Assembly (NCBI GenBank): GCA_016234425.1
Contig: JACRCA010000168.1
Location: 1-15,029, forward strand
DNA from: Deltaproteobacteria bacterium
Lineage (GTDB): Bacteria > Desulfobacterota > SM23-61
Direction: 5' to 3'
Length of the DNA stretch: 15,029 bases
The position numbers and the translations under genes were made by a program. Shown here one piece after another: positions 7,198 through 13,586 of this stretch. Each line of letters starts with the position of its first letter. The stretch's first letter is position 1. Under the pieces are notes generated by a model. It was not told the origin of the DNA. It made no database searches and worked only from the letters and a program-made list of their open reading frames with translations.

Positions 7198-8157
7198 TTA
7201 CACGTAGACATCTTGCAGAAGTTCATTCTCCCCGGGAACAGGACTGTGCTCAGCAAAGGCTACCGCTTCGTCGATTTCCAGCTTGATTTTGGCTTCGATT
7301 TTCTCCACATCCTCCGGCTTCAAATGTTTCATCTCCATGAGCAAATTTTGGAACCTTAGGATGGGGTCGAACTTTCTGACCTCTTCAATTTCCTTGGCGT
7401 CCCGGTATTTCTGGGAATCACCGGCGAAATGGCCATACCACCGATGAGTTTTACATTCCAACAGAGTGGGGCCCTCCCCTTTTCGTGCCCTGGACACAGC
7501 TTTTTCGGCAGCTTCCCGAACCTTGAGGACATCATTCCCATCCACGGTGACCCCGGGGATTCCATAAGATTCAGCCCGGAGGCTTAGGTTTTCCAGTCTG
7601 GTGTGAACTCTTTGAGGGGTGAACTCTGCCCAGCCGTTGTTCTCACAGCAGAAAACCAGGGGCAAGTTCCAGAGGGCAGCCAGGTTGAGAGATTCGTGAA
7701 AGGTGCCTTCATTGGTGGCTCCGTCGCCAAAAAAACAGACCGTGACGCGATCATTCCCTTGATAGGCGGAAGCGAAAGCGGTCCCTAAAGAAATGGGAAT
7801 CCCCCCGCCTACAACCCCGTTGGAGCCAATAATGCCGAACTCCTTGCTGGCGATATGCATCGACCCCGCTTTTCCTCTACAATAGCCGTCGAGGCGGCCG
7901 TAGATTTCTGCCATAAACCGCTTTAGATCAATGCCCTTGGCCAAGGCCTGCCCGTGCCCTCGGTGCGTATTAGAGATGAAATCATCCTCCCTTAGGACAG
8001 AGCATACGCCCACGGGTACGGCCTCTTGGCCGATGCTCACATGGATAAAACCCGGGATTTTCCCTTGGGCGAAGATATCAAGGAGCCGTTCCTCCATTCG
8101 CCGAATCCTCACCATCATGGTGTACATGGAAAGAAAATCTTTTTTGTTTAACATCAT
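7198..8157 (-). CDS. TPP-dependent dehydrogenase E1 alpha subunit (acetoin dehydrogenase-like)
   Basis: This is a 319-residue E1 alpha subunit. The TPP/Mg motif is complete: GDGATNEG (about 144-151) followed after the usual spacing by CENNGWA. NTHRGHG (about 63-69) and GKAGSMHIA ... GSNGVVGGGIPISLG (about 96-125) are conserved. HFAGDSQKYRD in the phosphorylation-loop region resembles the GHFEGD-x-Q-x-YR of acetoin dehydrogenase AcoA more than the YHGHS of mitochondrial-type pyruvate E1. The start is chosen as ATG 8157, with ATG 8154 equally possible, behind AAAGGTGG; a GTG at 8163 lies inside that site. It is the first gene of the operon. A palindrome at 8171-8188 just upstream is the likely operator for the neighbouring TetR-family regulator. 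Confidence 0.94.
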   Translation of the reverse strand: MMLNKKDFLSMYTMMVRIRRMEERLLDIFAQGKIPGFIHVSIGQEAVPVGVCSVLREDDFISNTHRGHGQALAKGIDLKRFMAEIYGRLDGYCRGKAGSMHIASKEFGIIGSNGVVGGGIPISLGTAFASAYQGNDRVTVCFFGDGATNEGTFHESLNLAALWNLPLVFCCENNGWAEFTPQRVHTRLENLSLRAESYGIPGVTVDGNDVLKVREAAEKAVSRARKGEGPTLLECKTHRWYGHFAGDSQKYRDAKEIEEVRKFDPILRFQNLLMEMKHLKPEDVEKIEAKIKLEIDEAVAFAEHSPVPGENELLQDVYV

Positions 8158-8170
8158 AACCACCTTTCAC

Positions 8171-8188
8171 TGAATGAATGCTTATTCA
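8171..8188. promoter_or_regulatory. Candidate TetR/FadR-type operator before the catabolic operon
   Basis: TGAATGAATGCTTATTCA is an 18-bp imperfect palindrome of the form TGAnTGA-N4-TCAnTCA with one deviation (TTA for TCA). The dyad extends by two further bases each side (AC/GT). It lies 13 bases upstream of the E1 alpha start, over the expected leader region. The pattern is the same as at 8981-8998 in the tetR promoter. The consensus TGAATGA-N4-TCATTCA is that known for Bacillus FadR, a TetR-family acyl-CoA-responsive repressor. Confidence 0.68.
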
Positions 8189-8189
8189 G

Positions 8190-8201
8190 TTTGGCGCCAA
8201 A
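8190..8201. promoter_or_regulatory. Perfect 12-bp palindrome TTTGGCGCCAAA
   Basis: This perfect palindrome directly abuts the candidate FadR-type operator, sharing its flanking T, upstream of the operon start. It may be a second regulator site or part of the promoter region. I do not recognise a specific bacterial regulator for it. Confidence 0.4.
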
Positions 8202-8287
8202 TCAATCCAGCCCTGGGGGATCGCGCCTAAAAAGGTCTTCCATTTGAAATCAATGAGCAACCTCGCGGCAACCTGCAAATGAACCTT

Positions 8288-8944
8288 CTATTTTCTTTTC
8301 TCATTTCTTTTCTCAGACCCCAGTACGGCGCGGAGGATAAAATCGACCAGGCCAGCGGTAATTTCTTTTTCCTGGAACCTCTTCTTAAGATTCCACCTAC
8401 GCAAAGGAATAAAGGCCAAAAGGTAGACCACAATATCCGCATCAATTTGGGTTTGGCCATGGCGGATAATCCCTCTTTTCCTGCCCCGCTCGAGGGTGGT
8501 TTCGAAAAGGGAGACGTAGTCGCTTTCTCGTTTCAAGATGTTATGCCTCGACTCTTTATCCAGGGAGGCGGTCTCCTGATACATTAAGCGGGTCAAATCC
8601 TGATATTGCCAGATGATCTGAATCGTTTTGCCCAGGACTTCTCTTAATTGTTCGACTGGATCGCGCTGGTTTTTTTTGATGCTCTCTACAAGGCACTCGC
8701 TGAGCATCATGGTGAGTTGATTGTAAATTAGGTAGAGGATATCCTCTTTTTTCTTGATGTAGTTATAAAGGGTCCCGGGGCCAAGGCCGGATGCTTCGCA
8801 GATGTCCCGGATAGTGGCAGAATGATATCCTTTTTGAGTAAAAACTTGGCTGACGGCGCGGATGATCTCTTCCCGCCTCTGCTTTACAAGGACGCCATCT
8901 TTGACTTTCGTCTCAACAGCCCGTTCTTGGAGTTGCATCCTCAT
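8288..8944 (-). CDS. TetR-family transcriptional regulator (FadR-like, probable operon repressor)
   Basis: This is a 218-residue regulator when started at ATG 8944; ATG 8938 is also possible. The longer open frame to 9094 would run through the promoter and a hydrophobic, non-TetR sequence, so I reject it. The N-terminal DNA-binding domain is typical: KQRREEIIRAVSQVFTQKGY (about 21-40), then the helix-turn-helix ATIRDICEASGLGPGTLYNY (about 43-62) and KKKEDIL. The C-terminal ligand domain (about 75-215) is diverged, as usual. No strong ribosome binding site precedes either ATG. The gene lies 130 bases upstream of E1 alpha on the same strand. Matching palindromes occur in its own promoter and before the operon, so autoregulation plus control of the operon is the simplest reading. 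The inducer is probably an acyl-CoA, judging by the operator type and the genes controlled; that is inference. Confidence 0.92.
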   Translation of the reverse strand: MRMQLQERAVETKVKDGVLVKQRREEIIRAVSQVFTQKGYHSATIRDICEASGLGPGTLYNYIKKKEDILYLIYNQLTMMLSECLVESIKKNQRDPVEQLREVLGKTIQIIWQYQDLTRLMYQETASLDKESRHNILKRESDYVSLFETTLERGRKRGIIRHGQTQIDADIVVYLLAFIPLRRWNLKKRFQEKEITAGLVDFILRAVLGSEKRNEKRK

Positions 8945-8980
8945 GGACGGAAAGATCAGCGGATAGTCTGCTGGGTGGCC

Positions 8981-8998
8981 TGACTGAACACTCACTCC
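8981..8998. promoter_or_regulatory. Candidate TetR/FadR-type operator in the tetR promoter
   Basis: TGACTGAACACTCACTCC fits TGAnTGA-N4-TCAnTCA with one deviation (final C for A). It overlaps the -10 and expected start point of the tetR promoter. It pairs with the site at 8171-8188, supporting autoregulation by the encoded TetR protein. Confidence 0.66.
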
Positions 8999-9025
8999 CC
9001 TACCGAATTTTAAAAAAATTGTCAA
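8997..9025 (-). promoter_or_regulatory. tetR promoter
   Basis: On the minus strand TTGACA (9020-9025) is followed after 17 bases by TAGGGG (8997-9002), a perfect -35 with a weak -10. The spacer is A/T-rich. Transcription would begin near 8990, about 45 bases before the tetR start codon. The candidate operator at 8981-8998 overlaps the -10 and start point, as expected for repression. Confidence 0.55.
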
Positions 9026-9060
9026 GCAAAAAATGAGGGTCTGTGTTTGCGGAAGAAGCC

Positions 9061-9089
9061 TTGACAGACATACAGTGGGGATGTATATT
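9061..9089 (+). promoter_or_regulatory. Strong sigma70-type promoter for the merR remnant-htpX unit
   Basis: TTGACA (9061-9066), a 17-base spacer and TATATT (9084-9089) make a near-consensus promoter on the plus strand, divergent from tetR. Within and across the spacer lies an inverted repeat ATACA-N7-TGTAT (9070-9086). That is where MerR-type regulators usually bind. It would drive the merR remnant at 9154 and htpX at 9352. Confidence 0.72.
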
Positions 9090-9153
9090 TTCATCGTCGG
9101 ATGCTTCGACCCAATTTTTTTAATACCCAGCAGCCTCTATAAAGGAAAAGAAC

Positions 9154-9325
9154 ATGGCGGAGGAAAGCTACACTATCGGTGAGCTCGCCAGGCGCATGAA
9201 ACTGAGTCCCAGGACCATTGATTTTTATACCCGCCTTGCGAGCCATCACGACCGAAGCCCTGCAAAAGGCTACAGGTCTTTGCTCATTGTTGGTGACCCT
9301 ATTGCATGATATGCCGCTTTCATAG
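9154..9325 (+). pseudogene. MerR-family regulator remnant with internal deletion and frame change
   Basis: An ATG at 9154 behind AAAGGAAAAG opens MAEESYTIGELARRMKLSPR followed by TIDFYTRL. This is a clear MerR N-terminal helix-turn-helix, where family members continue with GLL and a wing. Here the sequence breaks after TRL and the frame ends at a TGA at 9308-9310, giving only 51 codons. In another frame, from about 9233 to the TAG at 9323-9325, the translation includes ITTEALQKATGLCSLLVTLL, which looks like the helical C-terminus of a MerR protein. The simplest reading is a deletion of the middle, with frame change. The promoter, ribosome binding site and first helices survive, so a short HTH peptide could still be made. 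It lies 26 bases before htpX and probably once regulated that unit. Confidence 0.7.
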
Positions 9326-9351
9326 TAGGCTTTTGAAAGGAGGAAAGCAAC

Positions 9352-10224
9352 ATGTCAGGTAACACTTTTAAAACCTTTATCTTGCTGGCCGGTCTGACCG
9401 CTCTCTTACTTCTCATCGGCCAGGCCCTCGGGGGACGATCTGGACTTTACATTGCCCTCTTCATGGCTTTCATCATGAATATGGTAGCGTATTGGTTCAG
9501 CGACCGGATTGCTCTGGCTATGAGCGGGGCTCAGGAAGTCTCTGTCCATGAGGCTCCTGATCTGCACCAGACGGTGGAGAGATTGGCTGTCCAGGCTGGG
9601 ATTCCCAAACCCCGGGTTTACATTATTCCTCAAGACACGCCTAACGCCTTTGCCACTGGCCGAAACCCGGAACACGCTGCCGTGGCCGTGACCGAAGGAA
9701 TCCTGCGGATCCTCAAGCCTGCCGAGTTGGAGGGCGTGCTGGCGCACGAGTTGGCGCATATCCGCAATCGGGATATTCTTATCAGCAGCGTGGCCGCGGT
9801 CATTGCCGGAGCCATCAGCTACCTGGCCCACATGGCCCAATGGGGAGCCTATATGGGAATGGGCCGGAGTGACGATGAGGGGGAAGGAGGCGGAGGAAAC
9901 CTGATTGCCGTTCTGATCATGGCCGTCGTGGCCCCCTTAGCTGCCATGCTCATCCAGATGGCCATCTCCCGCAGCCGGGAATACCAGGCGGATGCTACGG
10001 GGGCTAAGATCGTCGGTGCCGGCCGGCCGCTGGCCAATGCGCTCCTCAAGATGGAAGAGTATAATAAACAGTTGCCCATGCGGGTTAACCCTGCACAGGC
10101 CCAGATGTACATCGTGAACCCGCTCTCCGCAGAAGGATTTACCCGGCTCTTCAGCACTCATCCACCCATCCAGGAGCGGGTGGCCCGCCTGCTGGCCATG
10201 GGGCCAGGAGATTTTATGAGATAG
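9352..10224 (+). CDS. htpX: Protease HtpX, membrane zinc metalloprotease
   Basis: This 290-residue protein has the family's usual length. Two N-terminal membrane segments (about 7-26 and 31-49) precede the catalytic domain. The zinc motif HELAH is at about 132-136 in LEGVLAHELAHIRNRDI, and the third ligand Glu210 lies in SRSREYQADATGAKI. Two further hydrophobic stretches (about 143-160 and 183-204) flank a short acidic, Gly-rich loop (GRSDDEGEGGGG). FSTHPPIQERVARL is the typical C-terminal motif. HtpX degrades misfolded or damaged membrane proteins alongside FtsH, with its active site on the cytoplasmic side. AAAGGAGG 8 bases before ATG 9352 is a strong ribosome binding site. The gene is expressed with or after the merR remnant and ends at a good hairpin terminator. 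It is functionally unrelated to the catabolic operon. Confidence 0.97.
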   Translation: MSGNTFKTFILLAGLTALLLLIGQALGGRSGLYIALFMAFIMNMVAYWFSDRIALAMSGAQEVSVHEAPDLHQTVERLAVQAGIPKPRVYIIPQDTPNAFATGRNPEHAAVAVTEGILRILKPAELEGVLAHELAHIRNRDILISSVAAVIAGAISYLAHMAQWGAYMGMGRSDDEGEGGGGNLIAVLIMAVVAPLAAMLIQMAISRSREYQADATGAKIVGAGRPLANALLKMEEYNKQLPMRVNPAQAQMYIVNPLSAEGFTRLFSTHPPIQERVARLLAMGPGDFMR

Positions 10225-10243
10225 AAATTTCGAGACGCCAAAA

Positions 10244-10275
10244 AGCCGGTTGGTCAAAGATCAACCGGCTTTTTT
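10244..10275. terminator. Bidirectional rho-independent terminator between htpX and the PLP enzyme gene
   Basis: AGCCGGTTGGTC-AAA-GATCAACCGGCT (10244-10270) forms a 12-bp stem with one G-U pair and a 3-base loop. T-rich sequence follows on the plus strand (TTTTT at 10271-10275), and an A-run precedes it, giving a T-run for minus-strand transcription. It serves htpX (plus) and the convergent gene at 10294 (minus). Confidence 0.92.
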
Positions 10276-10293
10276 ATTTTTGGAGTCCTTTCT

Positions 10294-11493
10294 CTACTGA
10301 CTCTTCTCCAAAGCCCTTTCCAGATCCCCGATAATCTCGGAGGCCTCCTCAATGCCCACCGACAAACGCACCAGACTATCGCTAATCCCTATTCTCGCCC
10401 GTTCCTCTTTGCTCAGAGCTCGATGGGAAGACATGGGAGGGTACAGGACTAAACTATAAACATCGCCCAGCGTGGTTGCTGGCAGGATGAGTTCCAGGGC
10501 CTCCATAAAGCGGAAGATCCCCTTTTGGCCGGCACCCTTGATCTCGAAAGAAATCATTCCCCCGAAGTATCCCGCAGGAAAGAGTTTCTCAGCCAGGTCA
10601 TGCTGCGGATGAGTCGAAAGACCGGGATAGTTCACCCTGGCAATGCGCGGATGATTCTCCAGCCACCTGGCCACTTCCATGGCATTGAGGCAATGCTGGC
10701 GCATGCGCAGGGGAAGAGTCTTCAACCCGCGCAGGGTCAGCCAGGCTTCAGTGGGACCTAAATTACTGCCGATCATCTTGATGATTTCGTGAAGAGTTTT
10801 TCGATTCTCTTTGGAGGTTATGATTGCTCCCCCTAGGACATCCCCATGGCCGCCGATGTATTTTGTCGTCGAGTGAACGCAGAAATCTACGCTATGCTTG
10901 AGGGGTTGAAAAAGGAAGGGAGTGGCAAAGGTATTATCCACGATGACTTTTGCCCCGATATGATGCGCCAATTTGGTGATGGCCGGAATATCAGCCACCT
11001 TCATCAAGGGGTTGGAGATGGTCTCCAGAATCACAGCGACCGGCCTGGTTTCAGAGAGGGTCTTGGCGAACTCTTCCAGGCTGGTCACATCTACGAATTT
11101 CACCCGCACGCCCAACTCGGGAAACAGGCGGGCGCAAATTGAGTAAGTGGCCCCATAGACATCAAAGGCAGACATGAGGGACGTTCCGCTTTTAACTCCA
11201 GCTGCCAGCAGGCTGGCATGCACAGCGGCCATTCCTGAACCAAATGTCAGGGCAGTTTCTCCGCCCTCTAAAGTTGACAGGGCTTCTTCCAGAGCCGAGT
11301 TCGTCGGGTTTCCATACCGGCTATAGACGTACCCTTCCCGTTCATTTCCGAAGACTGCATCCAGGCCCCTGATGTCCTCATAGAGAAAGCCTACCGTGTT
11401 ATAAATTGGCGTGGATACTGGCTTGAAATCCGGCTTGACGCCCCGCTCTCCGGCATGCACCGCCTGGGTAAAAATGGACTTTCCTTTGACCAT
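10294..11493 (-). CDS. Cys/Met-metabolism PLP enzyme (cystathionine gamma-synthase/lyase or methionine gamma-lyase type)
   Basis: This 399-residue fold-type I transsulfuration enzyme has the PLP Schiff-base lysine Lys211 in HSTTKYIGGHGDVLGG, Asp186 in VDNTFATP and the cofactor-phosphate tyrosine/arginine in YSRYGNPT (about 58-65). FGSGMAAVHA and LRGLKTLPLRM are further family signatures. The active-site loop reads VYGATYS where methionine gamma-lyases usually have YGCT, so that specific activity is less likely. Synthase, gamma-lyase and O-acyl-homoserine sulfhydrylase remain open. TAAGGAGG 7 bases before ATG 11493 fixes the start. It is last in the minus-strand run from the dehalogenase and ends near the shared terminator. 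The 114-base gap upstream holds an inverted repeat, so it may not be strictly in one operon with the flavoprotein gene. Confidence 0.93.
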   Translation of the reverse strand: MVKGKSIFTQAVHAGERGVKPDFKPVSTPIYNTVGFLYEDIRGLDAVFGNEREGYVYSRYGNPTNSALEEALSTLEGGETALTFGSGMAAVHASLLAAGVKSGTSLMSAFDVYGATYSICARLFPELGVRVKFVDVTSLEEFAKTLSETRPVAVILETISNPLMKVADIPAITKLAHHIGAKVIVDNTFATPFLFQPLKHSVDFCVHSTTKYIGGHGDVLGGAIITSKENRKTLHEIIKMIGSNLGPTEAWLTLRGLKTLPLRMRQHCLNAMEVARWLENHPRIARVNYPGLSTHPQHDLAEKLFPAGYFGGMISFEIKGAGQKGIFRFMEALELILPATTLGDVYSLVLYPPMSSHRALSKEERARIGISDSLVRLSVGIEEASEIIGDLERALEKSQ

Positions 11494-11530
11494 CTTCTCG
11501 CCTCCTTACCCTCGGGGTTTAATGCGATTT

Positions 11531-11600
11531 CACCGCGGAGAACGCAGAAAGCGCCGAAGTGCGATTCAAATTCTCCGTGTTCTCAGCGTGCTCTGCGGTG
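11531..11600. repeat. Imperfect inverted repeat, CACCGCAGAGAACGCAGAG family
   Basis: The left arm, CACCGCGGAGAACGCAGAAA plus GCGC, and the right arm (reverse complement CACCGCAGAGCACGCTGAGA plus ACAC) match at about 20 of 28 positions around a short centre. It fills most of the gap between the flavoprotein stop and the PLP enzyme's ribosome binding site. A related half-copy lies at 6011-6030. It appears to be a miniature dispersed intergenic element, able to fold in RNA; no coding sequence is evident. Confidence 0.65.
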
Positions 11601-11607
11601 ACTGCTA

Positions 11608-12573
11608 TTACAGGACCGCCAGCTTCTTCCGCAGCTCCTCCGCTTGGTAAATGATCCCTTCAATGATGTCTTTCATGGGCCTAACCTTCTTGACTAACCC
11701 AATGCCCTGTCCGCAAGAAATGACCCCGGCATTCAGGTTTCCTTCTGCGAACATTCTTCTGGCCTTATCTCCACCAGCCGCTTCGACGATTTCCGGTAAC
11801 CCCGCCTGCTGTTTTTCCAGTTGGGCTACTTTCTTTGCTGCCTCGTTGATCCATACGCGGTGGGAATTTTGAATGGAACGCATGATGACCATCGTATCCA
11901 GTTCAGAGGCGTTGATCAAGGTTTCTTTTAACTTCGGATGAATGGGACATTCCTCAGCCACCAGAGTGCAGGTTCCGATAATAACACCCTGCGCTCCTAA
12001 GCTGAGGATAGCCAGAAAGCCTCGCCCATCAGCTACCCCTCCACCCCCGATGACGGGCACCTTTAGAGAATCCACGGCCCGGGGGACGAGGCAGAGGGTG
12101 GTAATATCCAGGGTCCCGGTGGCTCCACCATTTTCATATCCCACCACGGTTACGGCATCGGCACCGATGGACTGGGCTTTCAAGGCGTAGCGAACGCCCA
12201 CACACTTGTGCACCAATGTAATGCCGTGTTTCTTCAAATCACTGGCAAATTCTTCCGGGGCTTTGTGGCCAGAAGTCTCCACAATCTTGATCCCTTCGTC
12301 AAAGATGACTTCCAGGTATTCCCGATTGTCGATGGGTCGCATGGCGGGGAATAAATTTAGATTCACAGCGAATGGCTTATCCGTCCTGTCCTTTAGTTTC
12401 TTTATTTCTTGGCGAAACCCCTCTTTCGTCTCGAAAATAGCTGAGGCTAAAACGCCGAGCGCTCCGGCATTGGAAGCAGCCGCCACCATTTCCGCCCGGG
12501 CCAGATGCATCATGGTCCCTACGACGATGGGATATTTAATACCGAACATTTCTGTGATCCTTGTCTGGAACAT
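11608..12573 (-). CDS. Nitronate monooxygenase-fold FMN protein (NMO/FabK superfamily), catalytic His absent
   Basis: This 321-residue TIM-barrel flavoprotein opens with FGIKYPIVVGTMMHLARAEM, has the central GADAVTVVGYENGGATG (about 137-153), and the FMN-phosphate loops IGGGGVADG (about 175-183) and GAQGVIIGT (about 193-201). It belongs to the 2-nitropropane dioxygenase / enoyl-ACP reductase II superfamily. True nitronate monooxygenases carry a catalytic His in E-x-GGH-x-G; here that position is Ala151, so nitronate oxidation is doubtful. A role as an oxidoreductase on an acyl-CoA or other small molecule is possible but unproven. AAAAGGAGG before ATG 12573 is a strong ribosome binding site. 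It stands 70 bases downstream of the Fe-S protein gene. Confidence 0.9.
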   Translation of the reverse strand: MFQTRITEMFGIKYPIVVGTMMHLARAEMVAAASNAGALGVLASAIFETKEGFRQEIKKLKDRTDKPFAVNLNLFPAMRPIDNREYLEVIFDEGIKIVETSGHKAPEEFASDLKKHGITLVHKCVGVRYALKAQSIGADAVTVVGYENGGATGTLDITTLCLVPRAVDSLKVPVIGGGGVADGRGFLAILSLGAQGVIIGTCTLVAEECPIHPKLKETLINASELDTMVIMRSIQNSHRVWINEAAKKVAQLEKQQAGLPEIVEAAGGDKARRMFAEGNLNAGVISCGQGIGLVKKVRPMKDIIEGIIYQAEELRKKLAVL

Positions 12574-12596
12574 TTTTTCCTCCTTTTAGAATTTAT

Positions 12597-12643
12597 ACAG
12601 GACGCAGATCCGCGCAGATTTCTCCCAACTACCAACTCCGAAC
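12597..12643. repeat. Short degenerate intergenic repeats (GCAGAT and GAGTT types)
   Basis: The stretch holds GACGCAGATCCGCGCAGATT, with GCAGAT twice, followed (on the minus strand) by GAGTTCGGAGTTGGTAGTTG. Both are low-complexity, repeat-like sequences of the kind also seen at 13530-13556. They occupy the gap between the Fe-S protein stop and the flavoprotein gene. No hairpin or promoter stands out. Confidence 0.4.
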
Positions 12644-13513
12644 TCATTCCTGTTTTTCTGGGATTCTGGATTCGCAAGGAACTCCCGTCTGGCAGAAACC
12701 GCATCCGTATCCCTCAAAACCAAAATGAGTGGTAACGTAGTTCCTGGTCACATCCACATAGCTTTTACATTTTATTTTGTCATGCCCTGATTTGGTTATA
12801 GCATCTGCTGGGCATCTCTGGATACACCTTCCGCAAATCCCCTGAGAAAAAAATACGCAGTAGGCCTGATGATCCTGATAGGGTCGAGCAGTAGGAGAAA
12901 TTTGCATATGGGCCACCACCGAGCCACACCGCATCGCCTTGCCGCGGGGGGTAATCAGGCCATCGCAGAGGCCAAAAGTTCCAAGGCCAGAGGCATAAGC
13001 CGCATGCCGTTCGGACCAGGTGGAGGCAAAACCATAGCGCTCCGAAGTCTTCCTCTCCCATGAAGGAGAAAGCATGGGAGCCGCTGCTTCAATTCCAGAG
13101 GCTTGCAGGGTGGCCACGGCATGCTGGCGAAGCTTTACATTAACCTCTTCTCCAAAGATTCTGGCACGCGCCCAGCTCTCGGAAGGATAAACCGTCTCCT
13201 TCCTGAGATCGGATTTAGTCTTTTCAGTCTGGGGTAAGATCCAGCTGATGACCGTGAGTTGATCTGCTTCCACCCTAAATTGGGGAAAGGTTAGATTGAA
13301 TACTTCCAGCGGAGTCCAATGAAATGGGCCAACGTGTTCCTTATAGGCTTGAAAGATGGGATCATCGCCCCTCGAGAATCCCACCAGCGGGTCTGCCCAG
13401 GCTTTATCATTGGCCGTATTCTTCAGAGTATTTTCAGGTGATCGGTTTATGAAACCTTTTATGATCGTCTCAACCCATTGGGCCGGGTTGTTCATCTTTC
13501 GGTCTTCTTTCAT
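12644..13513 (-). CDS. Epoxyqueuosine reductase (QueG)-like 4Fe-4S protein
   Basis: This 289-residue protein resembles the C-terminal part of QueG and the reductive-dehalogenase superfamily. It has AAYASGLGTFGLCDGLITPR (about 171-190) and then GKAMRCGSVVAHM, the G-L-G-x-x-G-x-x-x-ITP-x-G signature. A ferredoxin-like region follows, with eight cysteines at 219, 227, 230, 234, 249, 271, 274 and 280 (CGRCIQRCP; GCGFCQTGVPC), enough for two clusters. There is no Tat signal and no membrane segment. The N-terminal 165 residues are not recognisable beyond this protein type. Canonical QueG is longer and acts on tRNA; this version is probably a different reductase. The start ATG 13513 has AGGAGG 5 bases upstream; an in-frame ATG at 13495 is worse. 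It follows the broken Fe-S gene with a 4-base ATGA overlap, and the dehalogenase gene lies beyond. Confidence 0.85.
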   Translation of the reverse strand: MKEDRKMNNPAQWVETIIKGFINRSPENTLKNTANDKAWADPLVGFSRGDDPIFQAYKEHVGPFHWTPLEVFNLTFPQFRVEADQLTVISWILPQTEKTKSDLRKETVYPSESWARARIFGEEVNVKLRQHAVATLQASGIEAAAPMLSPSWERKTSERYGFASTWSERHAAYASGLGTFGLCDGLITPRGKAMRCGSVVAHMQISPTARPYQDHQAYCVFFSQGICGRCIQRCPADAITKSGHDKIKCKSYVDVTRNYVTTHFGFEGYGCGFCQTGVPCESRIPEKQE

Positions 13514-13529
13514 CCAAACCTCCTAGTCC

Positions 13530-13556
13530 CTCGTTCCTCGTAACTCGAAACTTTAC
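13530..13556. repeat. Low-complexity GAGTTACGAGGAACGAGG-type filler
   Basis: On the minus strand AAGTTTCGAGTTACGAGGAA continues CGAGGGAC. It is a degenerate GAG-rich repeat lying between the broken Fe-S gene and the ribosome binding site of the next gene. It forms the last part of the readable frame of that broken gene, which argues that this tail is not genuine protein. Confidence 0.4.
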
Positions 13557-13586
13557 ATACGCGATTCCAACGCTTCCCGTAAGGCC

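Noticed and set aside
8945..9094. N-terminal extension of the TetR protein to 9094
   Set aside because: The extension would be translated through the tetR promoter and candidate operator, and is not TetR-like.
10294..11493. Specific call of methionine gamma-lyase
   Set aside because: The YGCT active-site cysteine is replaced (YGAT); the family member cannot be fixed from sequence alone.
12644..13513. Full reductive dehalogenase (RdhA)
   Set aside because: Too short (289 residues), no Tat signal, no recognisable corrinoid-binding half, no membrane anchor gene; only the C-terminal signature is shared.
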